Positions 9,332 through 17,376 of a DNA stretch of 64,000 bases are shown piece after piece. This stretch comes from Calothrix membranacea FACHB-236. GTDB lineage: Bacteria; Cyanobacteriota; Cyanobacteriia; Cyanobacteriales; Nostocaceae. The first letter of the stretch is position 1. The number at the start of each line of letters is the position of its first letter. The stretch lies in assembly GCF_014696315.1 (NCBI RefSeq), contig NZ_JACJPX010000030.1, positions 32,414 to 96,413 on the forward strand. Reading direction: 5' to 3'. The translations under genes were made by a program, and so were the position numbers. A model generated the notes under the pieces. That model searched no databases and was not told where the DNA came from. It saw only the letters and a program-made list of their open reading frames with translations.

Positions 9332-9847
9332 TTAGAATCGATAACCTACTCCAGTTTGGAAACTAACGGCATCGGCATCACTATTTCTGTAAGCGTCAAT
9401 GCCCCATTTAGCATCGCCATAGACTATGACGTTGTTAGCAACTTGTGATTCTGCACCCAAGGTAACTACGGGTGCATTTTGATTACCTAGTGGGGTGTTT
9501 TTACCTTCATCAGTAACAAACGAGTAACCGCCACCGAAGTAAACGTTAGTATTTTTGGCAATGGGCGCATCGTATGTAACTATAGGCATAATTGCAGTGG
9601 CATCACCACCAAACAGAACGGAACCCCGAAGCGACACAGGTGTTCTGGGCATAGTTACCCGTCCTTGCACGTTACCACCAAATTGAGCGTCATCATTTCC
9701 TTGTCCGCCACTAGTTGCACCTGCGGCAATACCAACACCGATGTAGTTGCTGTCAGTACCAGCTGTTTGAGCAGAAGCCATTCCAGCGGAGAGGACAACA
9801 GAAGAAACAACAAGGGCTGAAGCTGTCAAAGCTTTGAGAAGTTTCAT
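9332..9847 (-). CDS. Small outer-membrane beta-barrel-like protein
   Basis: A 171-residue protein with a clear signal peptide (residues 1-26, ending ASAQT). The mature part is rich in Gly, Asn, Thr and alternating hydrophobic residues (VTYDAPIAKNTNVYFGGGYSF, GVGYRF) and ends in Phe, the usual C-terminal signature of outer-membrane beta-barrels recognised by the BAM machinery. It is short, so an 8-strand barrel of the OmpA/OprF-membrane-domain type is most likely. The start ATG is preceded by GCGGAGA. There are no cysteines. A porin role is not established from sequence. The gene is monocistronic, with a 14-copy heptamer array just after the stop codon. Confidence 0.75.
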   Translation of the reverse strand: MKLLKALTASALVVSSVVLSAGMASAQTAGTDSNYIGVGIAAGATSGGQGNDDAQFGGNVQGRVTMPRTPVSLRGSVLFGGDATAIMPIVTYDAPIAKNTNVYFGGGYSFVTDEGKNTPLGNQNAPVVTLGAESQVANNVIVYGDAKWGIDAYRNSDADAVSFQTGVGYRF

Positions 9848-10141
9848 AATTTCTCCGCACTAGAGTTAAGTGCAATTAATGTTCTCTATTACTAGAATCC
9901 TCTTTTTGACAAATTTCACCCTCGCACACTGAGGTCATCCACTTGGTTGAATTTTTTTTCACACGATTGGGTGAAGCATGATGAAATATTTTTGAGTAAT
10001 AATTGATAACTATAAATCAATAAAAGAAATGGCGATTTGTAGCTAAATAAATGAAGCGATCGCTACTTCAAATCTAAGCACAAATGCCCTAGTTTAGAAT
10101 AGCGATCGCTCTTAATATAAAATCGACATTTAACTGATGTT

Positions 10142-10627
10142 TTATGAGCTAGCGGCTGCTAAAGCGTGTTCTGCAAAGACTTTCTCGATATTTTCTGGCT
10201 GTGTCATTGCCAAATATTGAGATGTCATCTCTGGTGTTAGCAGTTCCAACATCACCTTGTTTTCTAACCAGAACTCCATGACATCAAAAAAGGATTCGCG
10301 GCTACAACGCACCACCCGCCAACCTTCACGTTTGCCAATTTGCTCAATTTCTTCCTGGCTGGTAGGAACAGAAATGGCTGCATGGGTAGCTGTTAGTCCA
10401 CTAGAATTAGTTTCCTGTGCAAACTGACAGGATTCGTTACCTTCACCTGGAGATAACTTCGTTTCTAAAGGATAAACTTCAATGCCTGTGCCATATTCGT
10501 TCATCGGAAAAACCATATAGCTACCTGGGTGAGGAAAAAAAGGAAAAGCCTTTCCCCGCCAAACTTCAGCTATGACTTGGGCAACAAGTAAAGGATTTTG
10601 AGCAGCAATAGAAATGTGATGAATCAT
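10142..10627 (-). CDS. VOC/glyoxalase-like protein of unknown substrate
   Basis: A 161-residue soluble protein. The N-terminal IHHISIAAQNPLLVAQVIAEV pattern, the middle THAAISVP strand and MLELLTPE near the end resemble the vicinal-oxygen-chelate (glyoxalase/dioxygenase) fold, where paired beta-alpha-beta modules hold a metal. Candidate ligands are His3/His4 near the start, His104-like in THAAI and Glu in MLEL. The start ATG has AGGAG ten bases upstream. It has no operon partners. The fold assignment is moderate and the catalytic activity is unknown; a non-enzymatic member is possible. Confidence 0.65.
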   Translation of the reverse strand: MIHHISIAAQNPLLVAQVIAEVWRGKAFPFFPHPGSYMVFPMNEYGTGIEVYPLETKLSPGEGNESCQFAQETNSSGLTATHAAISVPTSQEEIEQIGKREGWRVVRCSRESFFDVMEFWLENKVMLELLTPEMTSQYLAMTQPENIEKVFAEHALAAASS

Positions 10628-11522
10628 GAAATGAAACTCCTGAAATATGATTAAGTTTCTAAATAAGCAGAGTCAGCAAAAAACCTGCTTTGAGCAATCA
10701 GGTTAGTTAAAGTTTTGATTATTATTAGCTTCAAATGAATGTTGTACGTTTTCGTATTTTTTTCAGTAAATAATTTGCTTTTCTGCTTTAACTATAATTT
10801 AGCCATTTTGAGTGAAAATCAAGCTAAAAGCTGAAATATTTAGGTGCTAATAGAGATTTAAGCTTTTTATTGCTTACTAACACTATTTGGCTAATACATA
10901 GTGCTGGAAACCTATTATTACTAATAAAATTAAGCAGAAATACTGTTAACAGATGTGCGATATATTTTTTTACCAAGTGATACAGATAGAATAGGTGTAG
11001 TAAATATTGAATATGAGCAATATTGCCGATTTCACATCTATTAAATCGTCTAAGTTTCAAAATTTGTCATTTTTAGCAACTTACTAAAGACTGATAGTAA
11101 GATGCTGATTTAGCAAATCAAATTACCCCTTTGTGCTGGCTCGGTTAGCAGGTTTTTTGGTAGAATATTAAATATAGCAGTCCTAACTGAGTTATGAAAA
11201 CTACTCATTGAGGTAGGGAACCGGGAAGAAAAATGTACAAATGTACTTTTTATTCACCAATGAAATATTACATACAGGGTTGTTGACTGTTAACGGTTGA
11301 CAGTGAACATTCAACAGCCAAAATCAATAGTTTTCACAACTGAAAGATGAATCCTATATATAGAATACCTATCAAGGTAAATTAGCTAACTGCTATTAGA
11401 TTTTAACTAACACAATTGCATTAAAAAAATTTTAGTATTTGCTCATCAGAAATTGTAATTTACTGCATAGGTGAATTACACCAACCTAACTTTCATCTGT
11501 TATTAACTTTTCATTTTTGGCT
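10628..11522. other. Long AT-rich intergenic spacer
   Basis: About 900 bp between the VOC-like gene (minus) and the M48 peptidase (plus). It includes a GTTGACTGTTAACGGTTGAC stretch near 11281 that belongs to the GTCAACC-like repeat class. The only open frame of note (10824-11060 minus, 78 codons) is rich in Leu/Phe/Lys, lacks a ribosome-binding site and looks spurious. No RNA gene was recognised. Confidence 0.5.
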
Positions 11523-12284
11523 ATGCTTCCGAAATTACGTAAAGGTGTTTCTGTATTACTTGGTATGGGTACTGCTGTCGGTGTGGGATTAACTTCTCTT
11601 GCACCAGCTAGTGCAGTTCCTTGGGGTCAGCTACTATTTAATGGGATTCAGTTGTTGCAACTTTCCAACGTTTCCCCAAAGCAAACAGTTGCACTGGGTC
11701 AAAATATTCACCAGCAGGTAAGGCAAAATTACAGATTAGATTCCAATGCTCAAACTAATGCTTACGTTAACCGTGTTGGTCAACGATTAGCTAGAGCTAG
11801 TAACTGCTCGGAAATTCCTTTTCGCTTTTATGTAGTTCGAGATTCTAGTATTAATGCATTCGCCACAACTGGTGGTTATGTATATGTCAATACTGGACTA
11901 ATCAAAGCAACAGATAATGAAGACCAGTTAGCATCAGTGATGGGACATGAAATTGCTCACATTTGCAACAATGACCTGATCAACAAATTGAAACAAACCC
12001 AGCTAGCTCAAGGTGCAGCCTCACTTGCTGGTTTAGATCAAAGTGCTGTAACTGCGATCGCTTACAAGTTGGCTGTAGATTTACCCAATAGCCGCGAAGC
12101 CGAATTTAACGCTGATGATAAAGGCTTACAGTATATGAGACGAGCCGGGTATAATCAAAGTGCTATGCCTGCATTCTTGAAAAAATTACTTCGGCAATCT
12201 TCTCAACCATCATTTTTAAGTAGCCACCCAGCAACACAAGAGCGGATTTCTGTGATTGAAAGAAAAATTTCTGCGGGTAGGTAA
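11523..12284 (+). CDS. Exported M48-family metallopeptidase
   Basis: A 253-residue zinc metalloprotease with HEIAH (His142, Glu143, His146) and the downstream NSREAEFNAD segment that supplies the third zinc ligand, the arrangement of the small periplasmic M48 peptidases (BepA/LoiP/YcaL-like). Residues 1-32 form a signal peptide (SLAPASAVP), so it should work in the periplasm on outer-membrane or misfolded proteins. The ATG at 11523 is chosen; a TTG two codons upstream is in frame but less likely, and neither has a clear Shine-Dalgarno. The C-terminal SSHPATQERI segment is typical of the family. A second, larger M48 protein occurs at 50378-52300. Confidence 0.9.
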   Translation: MLPKLRKGVSVLLGMGTAVGVGLTSLAPASAVPWGQLLFNGIQLLQLSNVSPKQTVALGQNIHQQVRQNYRLDSNAQTNAYVNRVGQRLARASNCSEIPFRFYVVRDSSINAFATTGGYVYVNTGLIKATDNEDQLASVMGHEIAHICNNDLINKLKQTQLAQGAASLAGLDQSAVTAIAYKLAVDLPNSREAEFNADDKGLQYMRRAGYNQSAMPAFLKKLLRQSSQPSFLSSHPATQERISVIERKISAGR

Positions 12285-12552
12285 TTTGTTAAAAGGTCAA
12301 GAGTGCAAAATTGCTGAGTGTGATGTTTACGAAAAGCTGCTTTGGGTCTACGCGCTTTTACCATCAGCTTTCTTGATCAATTTGAATTCATCATTAGTGA
12401 TTGATTTGTCACTTGTGGAAAAAGTTAGCTCAATTGGGGGATTCTCCCCCAAACCCCCGATTGGGTGACGGTTGCGTCCCCCAAACCCCCTCCAAAATGA
12501 TTGTTCTGTTTTTTGTTAAGAGATAATTTATAAAGTAAACCTTAAATTGTAG

Positions 12553-12579
12553 GATGCGTTAGCGATAGCGTAACGCATC
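12553..12579. repeat. TGCGTTA/TAACGCA dispersed hairpin
   Basis: A short hairpin (GATGCGTTA arm and complementary TAACGCATC). Related TGCGTTxxGC hairpins occur at 37669-37696 and 39491-39517, with a half-site near 57493. This is a dispersed repeat family common in cyanobacterial spacers. Confidence 0.75.
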
Positions 12580-12705
12580 GATATAGATGGTGCGTTACTT
12601 AATATTTACTTTATAAATAGCCTCTAAGTAACTAGTTTTTTGGGTTTGTTATCAATTAATTTTCTTAACTGAACTGTATTTATGATCAACCCCTTCAGGT
12701 TTACT

Positions 12706-13016
12706 ATGAAGGAGTTCTCATTTATAGAAAATATCAACTAATTTACGATTAACGAGTTGATGTTTATTATGAAGGAGTTCTCATACATAGAAAACATCAA
12801 CTAATTTATGATTAACGAGTTGACGTTTATTATGAAGGAGTTCTCATACATAGAAAACATCAACTAATTTACGATTAACGAGTTGATGTTTATTATGAAG
12901 GAGTTCTCATACATAGAAAACATCAACTAATTTATGATTAACAGGTTGATGTTTATTATGAAGGAGTTCTTATTTATAGAAAACATCAACTAATTTATGA
13001 TTAACAGGTTGATGTA
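12706..13016. repeat. Five-copy 63-bp tandem repeat array with internal inverted repeats
   Basis: The GAAGGAGTTCT core recurs at exactly 63-bp steps (ATG of each unit at 12706, 12769, 12832, 12895 and 12958). Each unit has an inverted repeat (AACATCAAC and GTTGATGTT, with minor variants) around a TAAT...ATTA loop. Each unit also contains an 11-codon open frame ending in TAA: MKEFSYIENIN in the three middle copies, MKEFSFIENIN in the first and MKEFLFIENIN in the last. The stop codon falls at the base of the loop. It could be a multi-hairpin RNA, a protein-binding array or a micropeptide array. It lies between the M48 peptidase and hsp20. Confidence 0.95.
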
Positions 13017-13023
13017 ATACTCA

Positions 13024-13076
13024 TACCAATTCAAATAATTTTTGCGATAGATAAATTCTTTGTAGGGGCACGGCAG
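13024..13076. repeat. Fragment of the TACCAATT-ended dispersed element
   Basis: It starts TACCAATTCAAATAAT and continues to TTGTAGGGGCACGGCA, matching the end and central motif of the fuller elements at 24453-24551 and 37560-37657. Its far end is not recognisable, so it is called a truncated copy. Confidence 0.7.
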
Positions 13077-13137
13077 CAGTCATTGGTGTCAACTGAAGCT
13101 AAAAGCGATATAGGGCGGGCGTTGTACAAATACCTCG

Positions 13138-13231
13138 CACCCTCATCCCCTCACCCCTTCTCCCGCAGGAGAAGGGGAACTAAATCTCTTGCTCCCCTCA
13201 CCCGGTTGGTGAGGGGCTGGGGGTGAGGGCG
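13138..13231. repeat. CCCTCACCCC-type dispersed palindromic repeat
   Basis: It begins ACCCTCATCCCCTCACCCC, contains an internal hairpin (CCCCTTCTCC/GGAGAAGGGG) and ends in GGTGAGGGGCTGGGGGTGAG, so the two ends are roughly inverted. This type of palindromic repeat is widespread in cyanobacterial and other bacterial spacers. No coding function. Confidence 0.8.
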
Positions 13232-13248
13232 AAACCTTGTAACAAAAA

Positions 13249-13285
13249 GCGATCGCACCTCGATAATCACTCAAAGTGCGATCGC
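13249..13285. terminator. HIP1-containing inverted repeat downstream of hsp20
   Basis: Perfect 10-bp arms (GCGATCGCAC and GTGCGATCGC) are separated by 17 bp, 20 bp past the hsp20 stop codon. It could end or stabilise the hsp20 transcript. There is no T-run, so the terminator role is only a suggestion. Confidence 0.4.
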
Positions 13286-13304
13286 CACCTTAGCCAAAAC
13301 CTAA

Positions 13305-13775
13305 TTAACCGATATTTACCTTAACAACTTTTTGTTTGTCAGCTTCTGCTTTCGGTAATGTGAGTTTAAGAATGCCATCTTTATATTCGGCTTCTACCTT
13401 TTCATGTTGAATTTGGGACGGTAGGGGAATCACCCGTTGGAATTTACCATAGCGGAATTCCGAGCGAGCTACACCGTTTTCTTCGGTCTTAGTTTCAGAT
13501 TTCCTTTCACCGCTAATAGAAATTGAATCGGTAGTTACTTCTACATTGATATCTTTTGCTTCCAATCCTGGGATTTCAAGTTTTAGGCGAATTGCATCAT
13601 CAGTTTCTTCCATTTCCGCTGCTGGGACGAAGCCAAATCCGATACCTTCACTACCGTTAGTTGTTGGCATGAATTCCTCGAACAAGCGGTTCATTTGCCG
13701 TTGTAAAGTATCAATTTCGCGGAATGGTTCTAAACGGTCAATATCTCGAAATGGATTCCAACGCATAAGTGCCAT
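13305..13775 (-). CDS. Small heat-shock protein, Hsp20/alpha-crystallin family
   Basis: A 156-residue ATP-independent chaperone that binds unfolding proteins in the cytoplasm. The N-terminal MALMRWNPFRDID motif and the alpha-crystallin domain (residues about 45-150, with LEIPGLEAKDINVEV, ISISGERK and the C-terminal GILKLTLPKAE) are diagnostic. The ATG at 13775 is chosen because AGAGGTGA lies just upstream; an in-frame TTG seven codons earlier is unlikely. The upstream region carries a duplicated 18-bp AAGCTT-N6-AAGCTT motif that may be part of heat regulation. Cyanobacterial homologues (Hsp17/HspA) also associate with membranes and phycobilisomes under heat stress. Confidence 0.95.
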   Translation of the reverse strand: MALMRWNPFRDIDRLEPFREIDTLQRQMNRLFEEFMPTTNGSEGIGFGFVPAAEMEETDDAIRLKLEIPGLEAKDINVEVTTDSISISGERKSETKTEENGVARSEFRYGKFQRVIPLPSQIQHEKVEAEYKDGILKLTLPKAEADKQKVVKVNIG

Positions 13776-13810
13776 ACTATCACCTCTAAGAAGCAATGTT
13801 TGGTTTGAGG

Positions 13811-13898
13811 AAGCTTAATCTCAAGCTTGTTTGTAGGTAAAAACTCTTGTTGTTGTCAGCAATTAACTTTTTATTTCTTAAAGCTTAATCTCAAGCTT
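13811..13898 (-). promoter_or_regulatory. Duplicated 18-bp AAGCTT-N6-AAGCTT motif upstream of hsp20
   Basis: The same 18-mer (AAGCTTAATCTCAAGCTT) occurs at 13811-13828 and 13881-13898, 70 bp apart, beginning 36 bp before the hsp20 start codon. Each copy is an AAGCTT inverted repeat. Repeated exact motifs ahead of a heat-shock gene suggest a regulator-binding site or a temperature-sensitive leader structure. No CIRCE element (TTAGCACTC-N9-GAGTGCTAA) is visible. The role is inferred. Confidence 0.55.
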
Positions 13899-14018
13899 CC
13901 TAATTAATAGATTAGTGCAACTTTATCAGCTTGCAAGTTCGGTTTTATTACAAAATCATATAGCAATACCCGTACCTGTTTAAGTAGGGCGTTGCAATTA
14001 AAAATAATTGGTAAGGGC

Positions 14019-14068
14019 TGTCATTTGTCATTTGCCATTTGTCATTTGTTATTTGTTATTGGTCATTA
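14019..14068. repeat. TTGTCAT-type heptamer repeats
   Basis: About seven degenerate copies of a TCATTTG/TTATTTG heptamer lie in the spacer between hsp20 and the rhomboid gene. This is cyanobacterial short tandem repeat DNA. Confidence 0.75.
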
Positions 14069-14223
14069 GTAAGGGTTTGAATACTTTGTACCGTTCGTAA
14101 CATAGTTTGGCTGATTTTCACCGATTTACTTATAGCCAGCACAAATCCCAATAATTTTTGGGGAAAGGAAACAAACTTTAAAATTAAATACTCCCCCTTG
14201 CTCCCTACCCCCTTGCCTCTTTA

Positions 14224-14919
14224 TCACCGCTGTAATCGCATGAAAACCGCACCAATCACTAATCCTGCCGCTTGCGCCCAGTAAGCAATGCTGAATTGAT
14301 TAACCCCCACCGGAGGAATATTTAAACTACCAATCCCATAAAATAACTGTTGGATAAACCACCAAACTAAATAGGCAAATGCTGGTAATTTAGCAGGAAT
14401 ATAAATGAATACTAGGGGGAGAATACTGTCGATTTTGGCTTTAGGAAACTTTACAATATAAGCCCCTAAAACAGCTGCGATCGCACCATTTGCGCCAATC
14501 AATGGCACTGTTAAATTAGGTTCCGATAGTATTTGTACTAATTCTGTAAAAATGCCACTTAATAAGTAAAATCCTAAATAACGCCCATGACCGAGAATAT
14601 TTTCTAAACTTTTGCCAAAAACCCATAAAAAAAGTAGATTACCTAATATTTGGCTAAAACTACCATGTAGGAACATTGCTACTGGCAAAGAAATCAATCG
14701 CCAGCCTACCACTATCCAAGCTGCTGGGTTAACACTAGCATTGATAATTCCGCCAATAATCTGCGCGGGTATCACACCCCAAGTTTGAATAAATGTGCCT
14801 AATTGACCGCTTAATTCTAATTGGATTTCCCATAAAAATATTGCAATATTAATACCAATCAGCCAGTAAGTAATCATCGGTCGATGACGAATGCGAATAT
14901 TATCATTAATAGGAATCAT
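14224..14919 (-). CDS. Rhomboid-family membrane protein lacking catalytic Ser and His (pseudo-rhomboid)
   Basis: A 231-residue polytopic protein with about six hydrophobic segments. The rhomboid frame is clear: FLHGSFSQILGNLLFLWVFG (residues about 83-102), where active members have HGxxxHxxxN, and IGANGAIAAVLGAY (141-154), where active rhomboids have GASGA. The catalytic serine is replaced by Asn144. The catalytic histidine of the last helix (usually WWAHIGG) is replaced by Gln216 in AYWAQAAG. The second His of the HxxxxHxxxN motif is Gln90. With both members of the Ser-His dyad gone it cannot be an ordinary intramembrane protease. A binding or quality-control role, as in iRhoms and derlins, is an inference. 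Start is ATG at 14919. Confidence 0.85.
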   Translation of the reverse strand: MIPINDNIRIRHRPMITYWLIGINIAIFLWEIQLELSGQLGTFIQTWGVIPAQIIGGIINASVNPAAWIVVGWRLISLPVAMFLHGSFSQILGNLLFLWVFGKSLENILGHGRYLGFYLLSGIFTELVQILSEPNLTVPLIGANGAIAAVLGAYIVKFPKAKIDSILPLVFIYIPAKLPAFAYLVWWFIQQLFYGIGSLNIPPVGVNQFSIAYWAQAAGLVIGAVFMRLQR

Positions 14920-14930
14920 TATTTGTCATT

Positions 14931-15050
14931 TGGTAATTGGTAATTGGTAATTGGTAATGGGAATTCCTCCCCTACTTCCTCTACTTCCTTATGTCCCCAA
15001 TCCCCAGTCCCCAATCCCCAATCCCCAATCCCCAGTACCCAATACCTATC
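14931..15050. repeat. Two heptamer arrays (GGTAATT and CCCCAAT types)
   Basis: GGTAATT-type units occur at 14931-14960, and CCCCAAT/CCCCAGT units (about seven) at about 14995-15050. They fill most of the divergent spacer between the rhomboid gene and the Ser/Thr kinase gene, ending about 60 bp before the kinase start codon. Confidence 0.85.
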
Positions 15051-15108
15051 CTGTTCCCTTGTGCCAATATTGGAATCAGATAATATTGCACTTAACTAGG
15101 CAAACCTG

Positions 15109-17229
15109 ATGCTGGGAAACACACTTGTAGGAAGATACCAAATTATTAGCCACTTGGGTGGTGGGGGGTTCGGGGAAACCTTTGTTGCTTGTGATACTCA
15201 TTTACCGGGATCTCCTCAATGTGTTGTCAAAAAACTCAAGCCTCAGGCAAATGATCCAGTAACTTTAGAAACGGCTAGACGTTTATTTGATACAGAAGCT
15301 CAAGTTCTGTATAAATTAGGTAGTCATGATTGTATTCCTCAACTTTTAGCATATTTTGAGGAAAATGCAGAGTTCTATCTCGTACAGGAATTTATTGAAG
15401 GACACAATCTCAGTCAGGAATTAACACCAGGGAAAACTCTGACTCAAACTGAGGTAATTTCTTTGTTGATGGAGATTCTCGAAATTTTAAAGTTTGTTCA
15501 TCAACAAAAGGTAATTCACCGCGATGTCAATCCCTGCAATTTACTTAGACGTAAATCAGATGGGAAGTTAGTCTTAATTGACTTTGGTGCAGTTAAACAA
15601 ATTTCTACACAAGTTATTACGCCACAAGGACACACTAAATCTACTGTTGCTATTGGTACTCCTGGATATCTCCCAGGTGAACAAGCACAAGGAAACCCCA
15701 AATTTAGCAGTGATATATATGCGGTGGGGATAATCGCACTACAAGCGCTGACAGGATTACCACCGGAACAATTAGAAAAAGATGCCGATACTAATGAAAT
15801 TATCTGGCAAAATCATACCAAAGTATCGCCAGAGTTCGCTCAAGTTTTAAACAGAATGGTATGTTATGATTTTCGCCAGCGCTACAGTTCAGCCACAGAA
15901 GCATTACAAGCACTCCAAGAGTTAACACAGCCAGCCTCTAAAACAATCGCTTTAACTCCGGTGCTAGCATTTAAAAATTTGCCAAATCCTAAATTAAAAA
16001 AAGAAATACTGCACAAGATTTTAGCAGCCACATTTATTTTAGGCGTAAGTGCGGCAATTGGGATATTTATTATTGATGGTATTCATACAAATAATGCTAC
16101 AGAATTATATAAACAAGGTAATACATTATATGATTTACAACGCTATCAAGATGCATTAGCTGTATATGATAAAGCAGTTAATATTAGACCAGCTTACCCT
16201 CAAGGGTGGTATGGAAAAGGCAGAACTTTATCAGAATTAAAGCAATATAAAGAAGCGCTAGCAGCTTATGATAAAGCTATTCAAATTCTGCCAGATTATG
16301 TAGAAGCTTGGAGTGCTAGAGGTTTAGCTTTAGCAAATTTGCAGCGTTACCAAGAAGCGATCGCCTCTTTTGACAAAGCTTTACAATTAGAAGGTAACTC
16401 TCCTGAAATTTGGAATGCTAAAGGTGAAGCTTTGAGTAGTTTAAAACAATATGACAATGCTATCAAAGCTTACGATAGGGCAATTGAATTACAAAAAAAT
16501 TATGAGATTGCTTGGGAAAATAAGGGTTTAGCGCTACATAATTTAAAACGCTATGACGACGCAATTACAGCATACGATAAAGCCATAGAATTAACGCCAG
16601 ACGATGCCTCATTCCGATATAATCGCGGCAATGCTTTAGTAAATATAGGGCGCTACGAAGATGCTTTAAAAGATTATGATCGGGCAGTACAATATAAATC
16701 TGATTATTACCAAGCTTGGTTATCGAGAAGCAATATTCTCATGAGTTTGCGACGTTATCCAGAGGCAATAGAATCATTTGATTGGGTAATTAAATCTAAT
16801 CCCGGAAATTTCCAAGCATGGTATAGCAGAGGTTGGGCGCTACATCAAAGCCAACGCTATCAACAAGCAATTGATTCTTATAATAAAGCCATTGCTTTGC
16901 GGCGTAACGATTACCAAGTTTGGTATAACCTAGGAAATTCGCAATACAATTTACAGAAATATGAAGATGCGATCGCATCCTATAATCGGGCAGTTCGTTA
17001 CAAACCAGACCATTACGAAAGCTGGTATAGCAAAGGAAATGCCCTAGTAAACTTGAAACGCTATCAAGATGCGATCGCGTCTTATGCACAAGCCATCAAA
17101 TACAAGCCTGACTATCAACAAGCCATCGAAGCTAGCAAGCAAGCACAAAATCAACTACAAGCTGAAAAATCACAGCCTCTAGTTATCCCCATCATTACCA
17201 TTCCCAATCCTCTTGCGCCAAAACAATGA
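15109..17229 (+). CDS. Ser/Thr protein kinase with transmembrane segment and TPR domain
   Basis: A 706-residue Hanks-type kinase. The kinase domain (residues about 9-275) has a glycine loop (LGGGGFGETFVA), Lys41 (VVKKLK), HRD (Asp139), Asn144 and DFG (Asp158). The HRDxKxxN motif reads HRDVNPCN, so the usual catalytic-loop Lys is Asn141; activity may be altered. One hydrophobic segment follows (about 305-325, FILGVSAAIGIFIID), then about ten TPR units (330-690; A-x-x-x-YDKAI pattern) and a Pro-rich tail. This places the kinase in the cytoplasm and the TPRs across the membrane, or the reverse. It is upstream of, and converges with, the receiver-CHAT gene. Substrates are unknown. Confidence 0.92.
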   Translation: MLGNTLVGRYQIISHLGGGGFGETFVACDTHLPGSPQCVVKKLKPQANDPVTLETARRLFDTEAQVLYKLGSHDCIPQLLAYFEENAEFYLVQEFIEGHNLSQELTPGKTLTQTEVISLLMEILEILKFVHQQKVIHRDVNPCNLLRRKSDGKLVLIDFGAVKQISTQVITPQGHTKSTVAIGTPGYLPGEQAQGNPKFSSDIYAVGIIALQALTGLPPEQLEKDADTNEIIWQNHTKVSPEFAQVLNRMVCYDFRQRYSSATEALQALQELTQPASKTIALTPVLAFKNLPNPKLKKEILHKILAATFILGVSAAIGIFIIDGIHTNNATELYKQGNTLYDLQRYQDALAVYDKAVNIRPAYPQGWYGKGRTLSELKQYKEALAAYDKAIQILPDYVEAWSARGLALANLQRYQEAIASFDKALQLEGNSPEIWNAKGEALSSLKQYDNAIKAYDRAIELQKNYEIAWENKGLALHNLKRYDDAITAYDKAIELTPDDASFRYNRGNALVNIGRYEDALKDYDRAVQYKSDYYQAWLSRSNILMSLRRYPEAIESFDWVIKSNPGNFQAWYSRGWALHQSQRYQQAIDSYNKAIALRRNDYQVWYNLGNSQYNLQKYEDAIASYNRAVRYKPDHYESWYSKGNALVNLKRYQDAIASYAQAIKYKPDYQQAIEASKQAQNQLQAEKSQPLVIPIITIPNPLAPKQ

Positions 17230-17376
17230 ATTATACTATTTTGGATTTTAGATTTTGCGTTCGTGTATCTCAGTGAGAGTTTCCCACTTCCAAGTTCGGT
17301 GGCTTTGACAACACACCATGCCAACAGAGATTCCACATCTTGCTAGCAAAACATTAATCTGTGCGTTCACTAATTT

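Noticed and set aside
10824..11060. 78-codon minus-strand open frame
   Set aside because: Composition is AT-driven, no ribosome-binding site, no motif.
12706..13016. 63-bp array as a CRISPR array
   Set aside because: Units are contiguous repeats without variable spacers, and no cas gene is nearby.
12706..13016. 63-bp array as the known NsiR1 sRNA array
   Set aside because: It is not beside hetF, and a 63-bp unit is too short to hold a promoter plus a 60-nt RNA; only an analogy is claimed.
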